Assembly (NCBI GenBank): GCA_041398665.1 | Contig: JAWKUH010000019.1 | Coordinates: forward strand, 1-64,000 | Source: Rohdeia sp041398665 | GTDB lineage: Bacteria; Planctomycetota; UBA1135; GCA-002686595 | Length of the DNA stretch: 64,000 nucleotides | Reading direction: 5' to 3' | Shown: one piece after another, positions 1 to 9,706 of the stretch | How the letters are laid out: the number at the start of each line of letters is the position of its first letter | Numbering within the stretch: position 1 is the first letter of the stretch | Notes under the pieces: model-generated | Told to the model about the DNA's origin: nothing | Databases searched by the model: none | Seen by the model: the letters and a program-made list of their open reading frames with translations, nothing else | Program-made: the position numbers and the translations under genes

Positions 1-2386
1 GCGCGATGGCGCGCTCGAAGTCCTGGGCGTCGTAGCGCGCCTCGCCGACGAAGAAGAGCGCCTCCTGCACGGCCGGGTCGTCGGGCCGCGACGAAGCGAG
101 TCCGCGCGCGACCTGTTCGGCCTCGTCGACGCGCTTCGCGCGCGCCTTCGGATCCTCGAGCGCGGCGGCGAGGTCGAGGCGCGCGAACACCTCTTCGACG
201 CGCAACCGCGCCGCGGCGTCGGGGTCGCGCGTGTCGCGAGCCAGCTCGGCGACGAGCTGGGCGCCGCGCTGCGCCTCGCCCTTCTCGACCAGCACCTGTT
301 GCGCGCGCCGCGCCGCCGCGACGACGCGGTCGGCGGCGACGTCGAGCCTCGCGAGTTCGCGAACCGCCTGCTCCGCGCCGCGCGCGTCGCCGCGGTCCGC
401 GTCGACCCACACGAGCAGCTCGAACGCGCTCGCGCGCAGCGTCGCGTCGAGGTCGCGCTTCCGCGCGAGCGCGTCGAGCCGCGGAGCGGCGGCGTCGGCT
501 CGACCGAGTCCGTGCTCGCACCACGCGCGACCGTAGGCCGCGCGGTCCGCATACTCGCTGTTCGGGACGAGGTGCTCGAGCTCCTCGTACGCCGCGAGCG
601 CCGGCTCGAGCGCGCCGCGTGCGCTGCGCCGCTCCGCCAGGTCGAACAAGGCGTCGTCGGCGAGTTCGTGCGTCGGGTGGTCGTGCGCGAGCCGCTCGAG
701 GAACGCCTCGCCCGCCTCGCCGTCGACGAGTCGCGCGAGCCGGAGCAGCGCCTCGGGCCGGCGCGGCGAGTCCGGGTAGCGGTCGGCGACGCGCGCGAAA
801 CGCTGCGTCGCGGAACGTGCCGCGCCTTGGTCCCCGCTCGCACGCTCCTCCGCGCTACGAGCCGCCATGAACTCGAGCTCGGCGCGCTCCGCGTCCGTCG
901 CGGCGTCGCGGAGCAGCGCGGCGAAGGCCGACTCGGCCGCGTCGAACTTCTTCTCCTGGAAGTCGCACCACGCGAGTCGCGCGCGCGCCTCGCGCACCTT
1001 CGCGGCGTCCTTCGACGCCTTCGCGAAGGCCTCGAACTCCGCGCGCGCCGCCGCGACGTCGCCCTTCTGGAAGAGCGCTTCGCCGAGCACGAAGCGCGTG
1101 GCGTCGGCGTACGGCGAGTCGGGGTGCTTCTCGATCAGGCTCCGCGCGAGACGGATCGCGTCGTCGTACGCGCCCTCGTTCGCGCGCGCGACCGCGGCGG
1201 CGTGCAGCGCGTAGTCGCCGCCCGCGTCCTCGTACACCTTCGCGGCCTCCGACGTGCGGCCCAGCGCGTAGAGCGAGTCGGCCCTCGCGTTCGCGATCGT
1301 CGCGGCGAGCTCCTCGTCCGGCTTCGCGCGCGTCGCCGACTCGTACGCGCGCAGCGCCTCGTCGTGGCGATTCGACGCCGCGAGCGCGCGGCCGCGCCAG
1401 TAGAGCCCCTCGGCGTCCGACGCCGACGCGAGCAATTCGAGCGCGCGCTGCGACTGCCCCGCGCGCACGCGCGCGGCTCCGGCGAGCACGAGCGCCTCCT
1501 GCGCGAGCGCTCCTCTCGGGTCCGCGTCGCGCAGCGCCTCGAACTCGTCCGCCGCCTCGGCGTCGCGACCGAGGGCGACGAGCGCGTGTCCGGCTCCGCG
1601 TCGCGCCGCCGACTTCTGCGGTCCGTCGGGCACCTTCCGGAACGCCTCGAGCGCCTTCGCGTGCGCGCCGAGACCGTAGTGCGCCTCGCCCTGGAGCAGG
1701 CGCAGTTCCGCGACGCGCGGATCGTCCTTCTTCGCGGCGTCGAGGCACGCGTCGACGCGCTGCACGACCTGGTCGAGCGCGCCGCGCTCCTTCGCCGTCC
1801 AGCACATCGCGCAGGCCGCGTCGAACGCGTAGTCGCCGGCGTCCTCGACCTGGATCGTCGCCCAGTAGGCCTGCTCCGCGCCGTCGAGGTCCTTCGCGCG
1901 GAAGCGCGCCTCGCCGAGCAGGAACGAGGCGGGCGCGCGCAGGTAGCCCGGGTCCTTCGCGAGCACCTGTTCGAAGCGCTGCGCCGCCGCCTTCGCGTCG
2001 CCGAGCTCGAGCGCGCACTGCCCGGCGCGGAAGCGCGCCTCGCGCTCGCGGTCGAAGCCGCTCTGCTCGAGCACCTTCTCGAACACGGGCCGCGCCCCCG
2101 CGAAGTCGCCCTGCTCGTACAACGCGTCGCCGAGCAGGTAGCGCACGAGCGTCGCGCGACGGTGCGAGGCCCGCTCCTTCAGGAACGCGCGCGACTCGCG
2201 CACGACCATGTCCCACAGCTCCTTCTCGGCGAGTCCCGAGATGTACTGCGCGTCGTCGTCGCCGTCGTCGGGAGCGACTCGGGCGGAAGGCGTGGCGCGA
2301 GGCTGCGCGTGGGCGGGCGCGGCGAGCGGAAGTGCGAGAGCGGCGAGTGCGAGCGCCGACGCGGACGCCAGGTGCCGAGGGGACAT
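1..2386 (-). CDS. Secreted tetratricopeptide-repeat protein (C-terminus beyond window)
   Basis: On the minus strand an open frame runs from an ATG at 2386 through position 1, about 795 codons with no stop, so the C-terminus lies outside the window. It begins with a signal peptide (MSPRHLASASALALAALALP, then an APAHA-Q type cleavage site). The rest is a string of TPR-like helix pairs with YbgF/BamD-style phrasing such as LGEARFRAKDLDGAEQAY, LGEALFQKGDVAAARAEF and RYPDSPRRPEALLRLARL. Proteins of this type are periplasmic scaffolds for envelope complexes; the partner cannot be read from the sequence. A long open frame on the opposite strand (299-2986) is a high-GC shadow. The TPR identification is solid, the specific role unknown. 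Confidence 0.85.
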   Translation of the reverse strand, partial: MSPRHLASASALALAALALPLAAPAHAQPRATPSARVAPDDGDDDAQYISGLAEKELWDMVVRESRAFLKERASHRRATLVRYLLGDALYEQGDFAGARPVFEKVLEQSGFDREREARFRAGQCALELGDAKAAAQRFEQVLAKDPGYLRAPASFLLGEARFRAKDLDGAEQAYWATIQVEDAGDYAFDAACAMCWTAKERGALDQVVQRVDACLDAAKKDDPRVAELRLLQGEAHYGLGAHAKALEAFRKVPDGPQKSAARRGAGHALVALGRDAEAADEFEALRDADPRGALAQEALVLAGAARVRAGQSQRALELLASASDAEGLYWRGRALAASNRHDEALRAYESATRAKPDEELAATIANARADSLYALGRTSEAAKVYEDAGGDYALHAAAVARANEGAYDDAIRLARSLIEKHPDSPYADATRFVLGEALFQKGDVAAARAEFEAFAKASKDAAKVREARARLAWCDFQEKKFDAAESAFAALLRDAATDAERAELEFMAARSAEERASGDQGAARSATQRFARVADRYPDSPRRPEALLRLARLVDGEAGEAFLERLAHDHPTHELADDALFDLAERRSARGALEPALAAYEELEHLVPNSEYADRAAYGRAWCEHGLGRADAAAPRLDALARKRDLDATLRASAFELLVWVDADRGDARGAEQAVRELARLDVAADRVVAAARRAQQVLVEKGEAQRGAQLVAELARDTRDPDAAARLRVEEVFARLDLAAALEDPKARAKRVDEAEQVARGLASSRPDDPAVQEALFFVGEARYDAQDFERAIA

Positions 2387-2658
2387 GGATGCTCCGGTGC
2401 GAGGTGCAGGACGTGGACGAGCCCGAGGTTACGCCCTCCCGAGCGTCCCGTTGGGTTCACGAACGACCCGAGTAGTCGTAGACTCGCCGGATCGTCCGAA
2501 CCCCCTGTGCCGCAAGGCTCGGCGAGCGAGACTCGCCGCGGCCGGCGCGGCGTCGCGAGGGCGCGTCCAACGCGTTCCGCTCGGGTCCTACGAAGGGCCT
2601 CCGGCGAACGGATCGCGAACGCTCCCCCACCGAACTCAGGGGAGCGAACGTCGCGCGC

Positions 2659-2991
2659 TCAGTCGCGGCGCGACGCGTCCGCGCCGCCGACGACGACGCG
2701 CGCACCGAGCGCCGTCAGCGTCAGGCCGACGAGCACGAACAGGAGGAGCAGCACGGTCACGACGATCGCGAGCTGCGAGGGCGGCGGCGGCGCGCCGAAC
2801 AGCGTGCGCCCGACGAAGTCACCCGCGTCCATCACGAAGCGCGCGGCGAACGACGGCGACGGGCCGACGGAGCGCAGCTCGAGCCAGGTCGCGACGGTTG
2901 CCGCGATCGACCCGAGTCCGACGACGACGACGGCGGCCCCGAGGACGCGCGACGCGACCGACGGCGCGGACTCGACGTCGACGTGACTCAC
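2659..2991 (-). CDS. Small two-helix membrane protein
   Basis: A 110-aa protein starting at a GTG whose bases overlap the stop of the upstream lipoprotein gene (GTGA), a sign of translational coupling. It has two hydrophobic segments, around residues 16-36 (VLGAAVVVVGLGSIAATV) and 75-97 (LAIVVTVLLLLFVLVGLTL), separated by a loop of about 40 residues. I recognise no family. As the last gene of a coupled minus-strand operon (PepSY protein, hydrolase, lipoprotein, this gene) it probably works at the same membrane as those products. The 272 bp between it and the TPR gene start contain no convincing gene. Confidence 0.7.
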   Translation of the reverse strand: MSHVDVESAPSVASRVLGAAVVVVGLGSIAATVATWLELRSVGPSPSFAARFVMDAGDFVGRTLFGAPPPPSQLAIVVTVLLLLFVLVGLTLTALGARVVVGGADASRRD

Positions 2992-3428
2992 CGCGATCCC
3001 TCGCCGTCCGCGCGGAGCACGAGCTTCACCTCCACGAAGCCGCTCCGCGTGATCAGGGCGGGCGTTCCGCCCTTCGACTCGCCGCGCAGCGCAGCGTCGT
3101 CGAAGGGCGCGTCGCTCACCTCGAGCGCGACGATCCACGCCGCGCGGTCGTGTTCGTCGAGGCCGGCGGGGAAGCCGACCGTGAAGCGCCCGTCCGCGTC
3201 GGTGCACGCGGTGGTCGGCGGCCACGACACGGCGGTCCCGTCGAGGCGCTGCATCTCGAGCGCGAGGACGTGCGCCGAGGCGACGGGCCGATCGTCGCCG
3301 TCGACGACGCGCCCGGTGAGCGCGGGCGCGTCCGCAGCGCGCGGCTCCGGCGGGGCGCCGTCGCTCGAACACGAGGCGCAGCAGGCGAACGCGGCGACGA
3401 GGACGGCGGACGTTCGGGCGAGATTCAT
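2988..3428 (-). CDS. Predicted lipoprotein with carboxypeptidase-regulatory-like (Ig-like) domain
   Basis: A 146-aa protein with a lipoprotein-type leader (MNLARTSAVLVAAFACCASC followed by SSDG). The body contains phrases such as LTGRVVDGDDRPVASAHVLA and DADGRFTVGFP, typical of the carboxypeptidase regulatory-like/Cna-B beta-sandwich fold found in exported planctomycete proteins. The start ATG at 3428 overlaps the TGA of the upstream hydrolase (ATGA), and its own stop overlaps the next GTG. It is therefore the middle link of a tightly coupled operon. A structural or adhesion-like role at the outer face is likely; no catalytic residues are apparent. Confidence 0.75.
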   Translation of the reverse strand: MNLARTSAVLVAAFACCASCSSDGAPPEPRAADAPALTGRVVDGDDRPVASAHVLALEMQRLDGTAVSWPPTTACTDADGRFTVGFPAGLDEHDRAAWIVALEVSDAPFDDAALRGESKGGTPALITRSGFVEVKLVLRADGEGSR

Positions 3429-4822
3429 CGGGCGGACTCCGCCCCGGCGTGGGCGTCGAAGAAGGCGAAGACGTCGCGCAGCGCGCGGTGGACGATCAGG
3501 CGGTGCTCGGTCGAAGAGAAGACTCGCACGTCGACGTCTTCCGCACCGCGCGCGCGGAGGTCCTGCGCGAGACCCTTCACGAGGTCGGAACCGAAGTCCG
3601 TGTCGCCGTGGGCGAGGAAGGCGGGGATCCGCGCGAGCGCGTCGTTCGCCTCGGCGCCGCCCGACAGCGCGGCGTAGGCGACGACGCCGCGCGGCGCGGC
3701 CGCGATCGCACGCACCGCGATCGTCGCGCCGAGCGAGTGCCCGACCACGAACACGCGCTCGCGGTCGATCGGTGCGAACGTCGCGAGTTCGTCGAGCGTC
3801 GCCGCGAGGTCGAAGGCGCGGCCGTCGTGTCGCGGCGCGACGAGACACCAACCGCGCCGACGACACAGGTCGACGGTGAGTCCGGCCGCGTAGCCGTCGG
3901 TGAAGGAGTCCTCGTTGCCGACCGCGTTGTGCAACGCGACGACGACGGGGACGGGTGCGTCCGCGCTCGCGCCGTCGGGGACGACGAGCCGCGTCGGCGC
4001 GCCGCGCAGCACGACGAGGCGCTCGCCGGGACGTCCGAGCGCGGCCGCTCCGGCCCCGCTCGCGACGGCTTCCGCGTCGCGCAGGAGGTCGTTCGCGCGC
4101 CCCGCCGCCTCGAGCACGCCGCCGTGCGCGAGTCGCTCCACGCGTCGCACGCACTCCTGGACGGTGTCGCGCGCGACGCCGTCGTCGACCTCGGCCGCGC
4201 GCAGTCGTTCGAGCCGACCCGCGAGTCCGGGCACGACGGAGAGGTGCAAGGTGGTGCGGCCCAGCTCCTCGCTGCCGCGGAACCCCGAGACCTCGAGGTC
4301 GTACTCGCCGGCGTCGAGCCGCCCCACGGGGAAGTGCAGGGTCTGCGGCAGTTCGCTCGGCGACGCGACGAGCACCGCGCTCGGTCCGATGCCGACGGCG
4401 GGCGCCTCGACGCGGACACCGACGACGTTCGGCGCCTCGCCGGCCTCGTACAGCTGCTGCACGACGATCGCGAGGTCGTCGTCACCGTGCTCCACCGCCC
4501 GCCGCTCGGGCACGAGCACGAGCGAACGGAACCACAGGACGTCGTCACCCGCGCGCCGCTCGAGCACCGAGCACGCGTCGTCGAGGGCGCGGGCCGTCTC
4601 GGCGTACTTCCCGCGACCGAACGCGCGCACCGAGGCGTCGACGACCGGGACGACGCGGACGCGCGACGCTTCGTCCGCGGCGGCGTAGGCCGTCTCCATC
4701 GCGCGCGTCCGGCGCGCGATCTCGTGGCGCCAGAGGTCGGTGTCGACGTCGACGGACGAGGTCGGACGCGCGACGACGACGGACGCCGACAGCACGAGCA
4801 CGAGGTCGAGCGTTCGGACCAT
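3425..4822 (-). CDS. Secreted alpha/beta hydrolase (dienelactone/PHB-depolymerase-like)
   Basis: A 465-aa protein with a short N-terminal leader. The N-terminal 250 residues are mostly helical and of no recognised domain. A C-terminal alpha/beta-hydrolase domain follows, with nucleophile elbow GHSLG (Ser about 363), an acid in HGDTDFG (about 407-409) and a catalytic His in STEHRL (about 440). The phrase PVVVALHNAVGNEDSF would be the oxyanion region. This domain order resembles esterase/depolymerase-like enzymes; the substrate is unknown. It lies 9 bp downstream of the PepSY gene and overlaps the lipoprotein gene. A decayed paralogue lies at 10696-12120 in the same order of domains. Confidence 0.8.
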   Translation of the reverse strand: MVRTLDLVLVLSASVVVARPTSSVDVDTDLWRHEIARRTRAMETAYAAADEASRVRVVPVVDASVRAFGRGKYAETARALDDACSVLERRAGDDVLWFRSLVLVPERRAVEHGDDDLAIVVQQLYEAGEAPNVVGVRVEAPAVGIGPSAVLVASPSELPQTLHFPVGRLDAGEYDLEVSGFRGSEELGRTTLHLSVVPGLAGRLERLRAAEVDDGVARDTVQECVRRVERLAHGGVLEAAGRANDLLRDAEAVASGAGAAALGRPGERLVVLRGAPTRLVVPDGASADAPVPVVVALHNAVGNEDSFTDGYAAGLTVDLCRRRGWCLVAPRHDGRAFDLAATLDELATFAPIDRERVFVVGHSLGATIAVRAIAAAPRGVVAYAALSGGAEANDALARIPAFLAHGDTDFGSDLVKGLAQDLRARGAEDVDVRVFSSTEHRLIVHRALRDVFAFFDAHAGAESAR

Positions 4823-4831
4823 CGTCCGAGA

Positions 4832-5374
4832 CTACCCCGACCCGGCGGAGGCCGCCGCTCGCCGCTGCCGCGCGCGTCGCTTCGCGAGGTGCGGCAGGAG
4901 CCACAGGTACACGCCGGTCCCCCACAGGAGGAGCAGGATCGCTCCTGACGGCAGGAAGACCCACAGCTTCGCCTTCTCGTGGAACCACGAGCCGTCGTGG
5001 ATCGACTCGATCAGGTCGGAGCGACGGTACGCGACCTGGAGCACCTCGCCGGTCGCGGTGTCGACCTGCACCTCGTGCGAGTTCTTGGCCTGGACCTTGA
5101 CGATGCCGCGGTCCGGTCGGACGTCGAGCCGGGCGACGTCGTCCCAGCTCGCGACCTCGGCCACGGGCACGGAACGCGCCGCGTCGAGGATGCGCTCGAA
5201 GGAGACCGCGGGCGCGCCGCCCGCTCCGCGCTTCGTCGGCGGCTGGATCCAGTCGGACTCCTTCTTGAGCTGGAGGAGGAGTCCGCTCGCGACGACGACG
5301 AGCACGGGCAACGCCGTGACGAGCGCGCCGATGCGGTGCAGCTCGCGGTTCAGCTTGGCGCCGGGGAAGCTCAT
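4832..5374 (-). CDS. PepSY-associated membrane protein
   Basis: A 180-aa protein starting MSFPGAKLNRELHRIGALV. It has a first transmembrane segment about residues 13-34 (ending SGLLLQLKKESDWIQPP), an extracytoplasmic PepSY-like domain with RGIVKVQAKNSHEVQVDTAT, then a second helix (WVFLPSGAILLLLWGTGVYLWLLP) and a basic tail. This matches short PepSY-TM proteins, which occur with iron/siderophore reductase or peptidase genes. It is the first gene of the minus-strand operon that continues with the hydrolase 9 bp later. The promoter should lie in the 216 bp facing the divergent sortilin-type gene. Confidence 0.75.
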   Translation of the reverse strand: MSFPGAKLNRELHRIGALVTALPVLVVVASGLLLQLKKESDWIQPPTKRGAGGAPAVSFERILDAARSVPVAEVASWDDVARLDVRPDRGIVKVQAKNSHEVQVDTATGEVLQVAYRRSDLIESIHDGSWFHEKAKLWVFLPSGAILLLLWGTGVYLWLLPHLAKRRARQRRAAASAGSG

Positions 5375-5590
5375 CGAGCGCTCGGTCGCACGGCGAACGG
5401 TAGGACGGTCGACATCGAGGGATGGTAGGCGCGTGCCTCCGCGAGCTCGTCGGGTCGCGGGCGCCTCCCGATCGACGCGCCCCGCTCCGGGAAGTGCACC
5501 GCTTACGGACGGGGCGCGATGTGCGCCTCCCCACGGATCGACCGAAGGAGGACCATGGAGACCGTCCTCGTCCCGACGGAGAACCCCACC

Positions 5591-8500
5591 ATGACGTCGC
5601 CGTTCCGCGCCCTGCTCCTCGTCTGTCTCCTCGTCGTCGTCACCGGCGACGCGTTCGCCCAGGGCCGCCGCGGTCGCCGCGCCGAAGGTCCCCAGCAGGT
5701 CCAACCGGTCGAGCTGTCCGACGCGTGGCTCGAGGACCTCGGTTGGCGCTCGATCGGACCGGCCACGATGGGCGGCCGCATCGTCGCGTTCGCGGTGCAC
5801 CCCGACGACGCGTCGACGTACTGGGTCGCGACGGCGTCGGGCGGACTGCTCAAGACGGTCAACGCGGGGATGACGTACGAGCACCAGTTCGACCACGAGA
5901 GCTCGGTCTCGATCGGACACGTCGCGGTCGCTCCGTCGAACCCCGACGTCGTGTGGGTCGGCACCGGCGAGGCCAACCCGCGCAACTCGGTGAGCTACGG
6001 CGACGGCGTCCACAAGTCGGTGGACGGCGGCGCGACGTGGAAGCACATGGGGCTCGCCGAGTCGTTCCAGACGGGACGCATCGCGATCCACCCCTCGAAC
6101 CCGGACGTGGTGTACGTCGGCGCGCTCGGCCGCCTCTACGGTCCGAACGACGAACGCGGGCTCTACCGGACGAAGGACGGCGGCGAGACCTGGGAGCGGA
6201 TCCTCTACGTCGACGAGAACACCGGTGTGATCGACGTGGAGCTCGACCCGTCGAACCCCGACGTGGTGATCGCCGCGACGTACGAGCGTCGGCGCGACGG
6301 CTTCGACACGAACCAGCCCGCGCAGAAATGGGGACCGGGCGGCGGCCTGTGGCGCTCCGAGGACGCGGGCGCGACGTGGACGCGACTCTCGAAGGGGCTG
6401 CCGACGGTGCAGCTCGGCCGCATCGGCGTCGACTGGTACCGCGCTGATCCGAAGGTCGTCTACGCCGTCGTGGAGACCGAGCGCATCTCGCGCCTGCCCG
6501 ACGACACCGCCTTCATGGGCATGTCCGGCGAGAACGCCGAGGTCGGCGCGAAGCTCACGTCGATCACCGAGGGCGGACCGGCGGAAGCCGCGGAACTTCG
6601 CGTCGGCGACGTGGTGACCGGAGCCGACGGCGAGCGCGTCCTGACCTACGTCGACCTCGTGCGTGCGATCCGCAGGCACAAGGCCGGCGAGACGATGCAG
6701 GTGGAGTACGTGCGCGAGCGCGAGCTCTTCCACACCGAGGTGACGTTCGGGCCGATGCCCGAACCGGAGGAGGACGAGGGCGAGGACCCCTACGACGAGG
6801 ACGCGCTGCACGTCCCCGAGCTCAGCTCCGGTCTCGGCGGTCAGCGCGAGAACGTGCAGGACCGCCAGGGCTACGACGCGAACGAGACGGGCGGCGTCTT
6901 CCGCTCGGACGACCACGGCGTGACGTGGACGCGCATCAACAGCCTCAACCCGAGGCCGATGTACTACAGCCAGATCCGCGTCGACCCCTCCGACTCGAAC
7001 CACGTCTACGTCTGCGGCACCGAGCTCTACCAGTCGCACGACGGCGGGAAGACGTTCACGTCGGACGGAGCCGAGGGCGAGGTGCACGTCGACCACCACG
7101 CGCTGTGGATCGACCCGCGCGACGGCCGGCACATCATGCTCGGCAACGACGGCGGCATCTACGTGTCGCACGACCGCATGGAGACGTGGGACCACCACAA
7201 CCACGTCGCGATCGGGCAGTTCTACCACGTGACGACCGACACGAAGGAGCTGTACAGCGTCTACGGCGGTCTGCAGGACAACGGTTCGTGGGGCGCTCCG
7301 AACCGGACGCGCACGCGGACGGGAGTCGTCAACGGCGACTGGATCGAGGTGGGCGGCGGCGACGGCTTCGTGTGCCGCGTCGACCCGAACGATCCCGACC
7401 AGATCTACACGGAGAGCCAGAACGGCGGCATGGGCTGGCGCAACCTCCGCACGGGCGAGCGCGGGTCGCTGCGACCGCGTCCGCCGCAGGGCGAGCGCTA
7501 CCGCTTCAACTGGAACACGCCGTTCCTGTTGTCCTCGTTCAACTCGCGCATCGTGTACACGGCGGGCAACAAGGTCTTCCGTTCGCTCGACCGCGGCGCG
7601 GGCATGGAGGCGATCTCGCCCGAGATCACGCTCACCGATCGCGGCAGCGCGACGGCGCTCGCCGAGGACCCGCGCGACCACGACACGCTCTACGTCGGCA
7701 CGGACGACGGCGCGCTGTGGGCGACGCACGACGGCGGGACGACATGGATCGACCTGCTGCACGCCGAGAGCGAGGGCGGCGGCGAGGTCGCGACCGATCC
7801 GCTGTCGGCGGCGACGCGTCAGGTCGTGACGGCGCTCGACGCGGACGGCGACGGGAGGGTCGCGAGCTCCGAGGTGCCCGAGCTGTTCGCGGGCTTCGTC
7901 GCGACGCTCGACACGGACGGCGACGGCGAGCTCGACGCGGAGGAGATCGAGGCGGCGACGCGGTCGAAGGCCGAGCCCGCGCCGGAGCGCGGCCCGACGG
8001 GCGAGTGGACGGCGCGCGTCGACGCGATCCACGCGCTCACGGACGACGGCAGCCTCGATCTCGACCTCGCGCTCGCCGACGGCGTGCTCACGGGGAGCTG
8101 CGGCGGCGTCGCCGAGGTCCGCGACGGGAGCTGGGACGGCCGCTCGGGTCGCGCATCGCTCGTCAACGAGCGCGGCGCGTCGGTCGGCCTGCGCATCTTC
8201 ACGATCGACGGCGACGAGCTCGTCGGTTCGCTCGACGTGCACGACGCGCTCGCGTCGGTCGTCGTGCGCGGGACGCGCGACGGGTCGGCGACGGGTCCGG
8301 CCGGGCGCTGGAAGCTCGTCCCGATCGCCGCGTCGGCCGCCGGTTCCGGCGAGGGCTTCGGACTCACGTTCGGCGAGCGCGGCGACCGACTCACGGGCGA
8401 GTTCCGCGCGAAGGGCGGCGAAGGGCGCGTCCGTCAGGTCGCCTACGACGGCGCGACGAAGGTGCTGTCCTTCGTGCTCGAGTCCCAGGGCGAGTCGTCG

Positions 8501-9556
8501 ACCGTCGTCGCGACGGTCGGCCGCGACGAGCTCGTCGGCACGTTCTCGGTCGCGGGGTTGCTCGAGGTCGCGTTCGCGGCGGAGCGCGCGGCGCCCGCCG
8601 CCGACGACGAGGGCGACGGGAGCGGCGGTCGCCCGCTGCTCGAACTCGTCCCGGGTCCGATGTGGGTCAGCTCGATCGTCGCGTCGAAGCACGTCGACGG
8701 ACGCGTCTACCTCACGCTCGACGGGCACCGTTCGGACGACGACTCCCCCTGGATCTTCGTCAGCGACGATCGCGGCGCGACCTGGAGTTCGCTGCGCGGC
8801 GAGCTCCCGCGCGGCTCGACGCGCGTCGTCGCCGAGGACCTCGAGAACCCGAACATGCTCTACCTCGGCACCGAGTTCGGCGCGTGGTTCAGCCTCGATC
8901 GCGGGCGCACGTGGCTCGACTTCGGCAAGGACCTCCCGACCGTCGCGGTGCACGACTTCGCACAGCACGAGAGCTCGGGCGAGATCGTCGCCGCGACGCA
9001 CGGTCGCAGTCTGTGGGTCCTCGACACGACGGTGCTGCGGCAGATCACGCCGGAGACGCTCGCCGACCCCGTGCACCTCTACCGCCCGCGCGCGGCGGTC
9101 GCGTGGCGTTCCGAGGTCGGGCACGGAGCGAGCGGCACGCGCCGCTTCGTCGGTGAGAACCCGTCGAACGGGATCGACCTCGTCTACTCGCTCGCGCGCG
9201 ACGCGAACGAGATCGCGCTGCGCATCGAAGGCCTCGACGGCGAGGCGATCGTGACGCTCGAAGCACCGAAGGAGGCCGGCGTGCACCGCGTGGAGTGGAA
9301 CCTGCGCGGACCCGGTCGCGCGACGAGCCGCGGCTTCATGCGCTTCGGCGCGCCGGTGCCGACGGGCACCTACCGCGCCGTGCTCGAGGTCGACGGCGAG
9401 TCGCGCACCCAACCCCTCGAGATCCGCGTCGACCCCGAGCGCCCCGACGGCGTCACCGTCGTCGAGGAGGAGTACCTCGAGGACGTCGAGGAGTACGAGG
9501 GCGAGCCCGAGGAGGACGAGGGCCCGAAAGAGGTCGAGGGCGAGATCGTGTACTGA
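5591..9556 (+). CDS. Sortilin/VPS10-type BNR-repeat secreted protein with PDZ and EF-hand inserts
   Basis: A 1,321-aa exported protein. I start it at 5591 because a clean signal peptide follows (FRALLLVCLLVVVTGDAFAQ). An in-frame ATG at 5555 directly behind AAGGAGGA is the alternative start. The body is a beta-propeller of BNR/sortilin repeats (for example VHKSVDGGATWKHMGLAE, YVSHDRMETWDHH, FVSDDRGATWSSLRGE), the family often labelled 'WD40/YVTN/BNR-like' or glycosyl hydrolase. Two inserts interrupt it. One is a PDZ domain around residues 315-380 (GGPAEAAELRVGDVVTGADG). The other is an EF-hand-like calcium pair around 750-790 (DADGDGRVASSE, DTDGDGELDAEE). The C-terminus is very acidic (EEEYLEDVEEYEGEPEEDEG). 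No enzyme active site is evident. Confidence 0.85.
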   Translation: MTSPFRALLLVCLLVVVTGDAFAQGRRGRRAEGPQQVQPVELSDAWLEDLGWRSIGPATMGGRIVAFAVHPDDASTYWVATASGGLLKTVNAGMTYEHQFDHESSVSIGHVAVAPSNPDVVWVGTGEANPRNSVSYGDGVHKSVDGGATWKHMGLAESFQTGRIAIHPSNPDVVYVGALGRLYGPNDERGLYRTKDGGETWERILYVDENTGVIDVELDPSNPDVVIAATYERRRDGFDTNQPAQKWGPGGGLWRSEDAGATWTRLSKGLPTVQLGRIGVDWYRADPKVVYAVVETERISRLPDDTAFMGMSGENAEVGAKLTSITEGGPAEAAELRVGDVVTGADGERVLTYVDLVRAIRRHKAGETMQVEYVRERELFHTEVTFGPMPEPEEDEGEDPYDEDALHVPELSSGLGGQRENVQDRQGYDANETGGVFRSDDHGVTWTRINSLNPRPMYYSQIRVDPSDSNHVYVCGTELYQSHDGGKTFTSDGAEGEVHVDHHALWIDPRDGRHIMLGNDGGIYVSHDRMETWDHHNHVAIGQFYHVTTDTKELYSVYGGLQDNGSWGAPNRTRTRTGVVNGDWIEVGGGDGFVCRVDPNDPDQIYTESQNGGMGWRNLRTGERGSLRPRPPQGERYRFNWNTPFLLSSFNSRIVYTAGNKVFRSLDRGAGMEAISPEITLTDRGSATALAEDPRDHDTLYVGTDDGALWATHDGGTTWIDLLHAESEGGGEVATDPLSAATRQVVTALDADGDGRVASSEVPELFAGFVATLDTDGDGELDAEEIEAATRSKAEPAPERGPTGEWTARVDAIHALTDDGSLDLDLALADGVLTGSCGGVAEVRDGSWDGRSGRASLVNERGASVGLRIFTIDGDELVGSLDVHDALASVVVRGTRDGSATGPAGRWKLVPIAASAAGSGEGFGLTFGERGDRLTGEFRAKGGEGRVRQVAYDGATKVLSFVLESQGESSTVVATVGRDELVGTFSVAGLLEVAFAAERAAPAADDEGDGSGGRPLLELVPGPMWVSSIVASKHVDGRVYLTLDGHRSDDDSPWIFVSDDRGATWSSLRGELPRGSTRVVAEDLENPNMLYLGTEFGAWFSLDRGRTWLDFGKDLPTVAVHDFAQHESSGEIVAATHGRSLWVLDTTVLRQITPETLADPVHLYRPRAAVAWRSEVGHGASGTRRFVGENPSNGIDLVYSLARDANEIALRIEGLDGEAIVTLEAPKEAGVHRVEWNLRGPGRATSRGFMRFGAPVPTGTYRAVLEVDGESRTQPLEIRVDPERPDGVTVVEEEYLEDVEEYEGEPEEDEGPKEVEGEIVY

Positions 9557-9572
9557 CGCGCTCGACCGAACC

Positions 9573-9706
9573 CTCGACCGAACCTGGTTCGATTGACCAG
9601 GACCACCTAGGGCAAGCCCTCGTCGACGGCCCTCCGCGCCACGGCAGGGCGGCTCCGCGGCGGACCCGCCGCTCGGTCCCGGTCATTCGGACCAGGTTCG
9701 GTCGAG
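9573..9706. repeat. 16-bp perfect inverted repeat with internal short repeats
   Basis: CTCGACCGAACCTGGT at 9573-9588 recurs as its exact reverse complement at 9691-9706. The core TCGACCGAACC also occurs just upstream (9562-9572), and a small palindrome (GATCGAAC, 3-nt loop, GTTCGATC) lies at about 9719-9737. The cluster fills the gap between the sortilin-type gene (stop at 9556) and the SDR gene. It could act as a terminator/attenuator structure or be an interspersed intergenic repeat. No T-tract follows either arm. Confidence 0.6.

Noticed and set aside
299..2986. An 895-codon plus-strand open frame opposite the TPR gene
   Set aside because: Arg/Val/Glu-rich shadow of the minus-strand TPR gene; no domain, wrong codon-position GC pattern, and the opposite strand has a signal peptide and TPRs.
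4832..9412. A 1,526-codon minus-strand open frame opposite the sortilin-type gene
   Set aside because: Only its last 180 codons (the PepSY gene) are real; the rest is a shadow of the plus-strand propeller gene.
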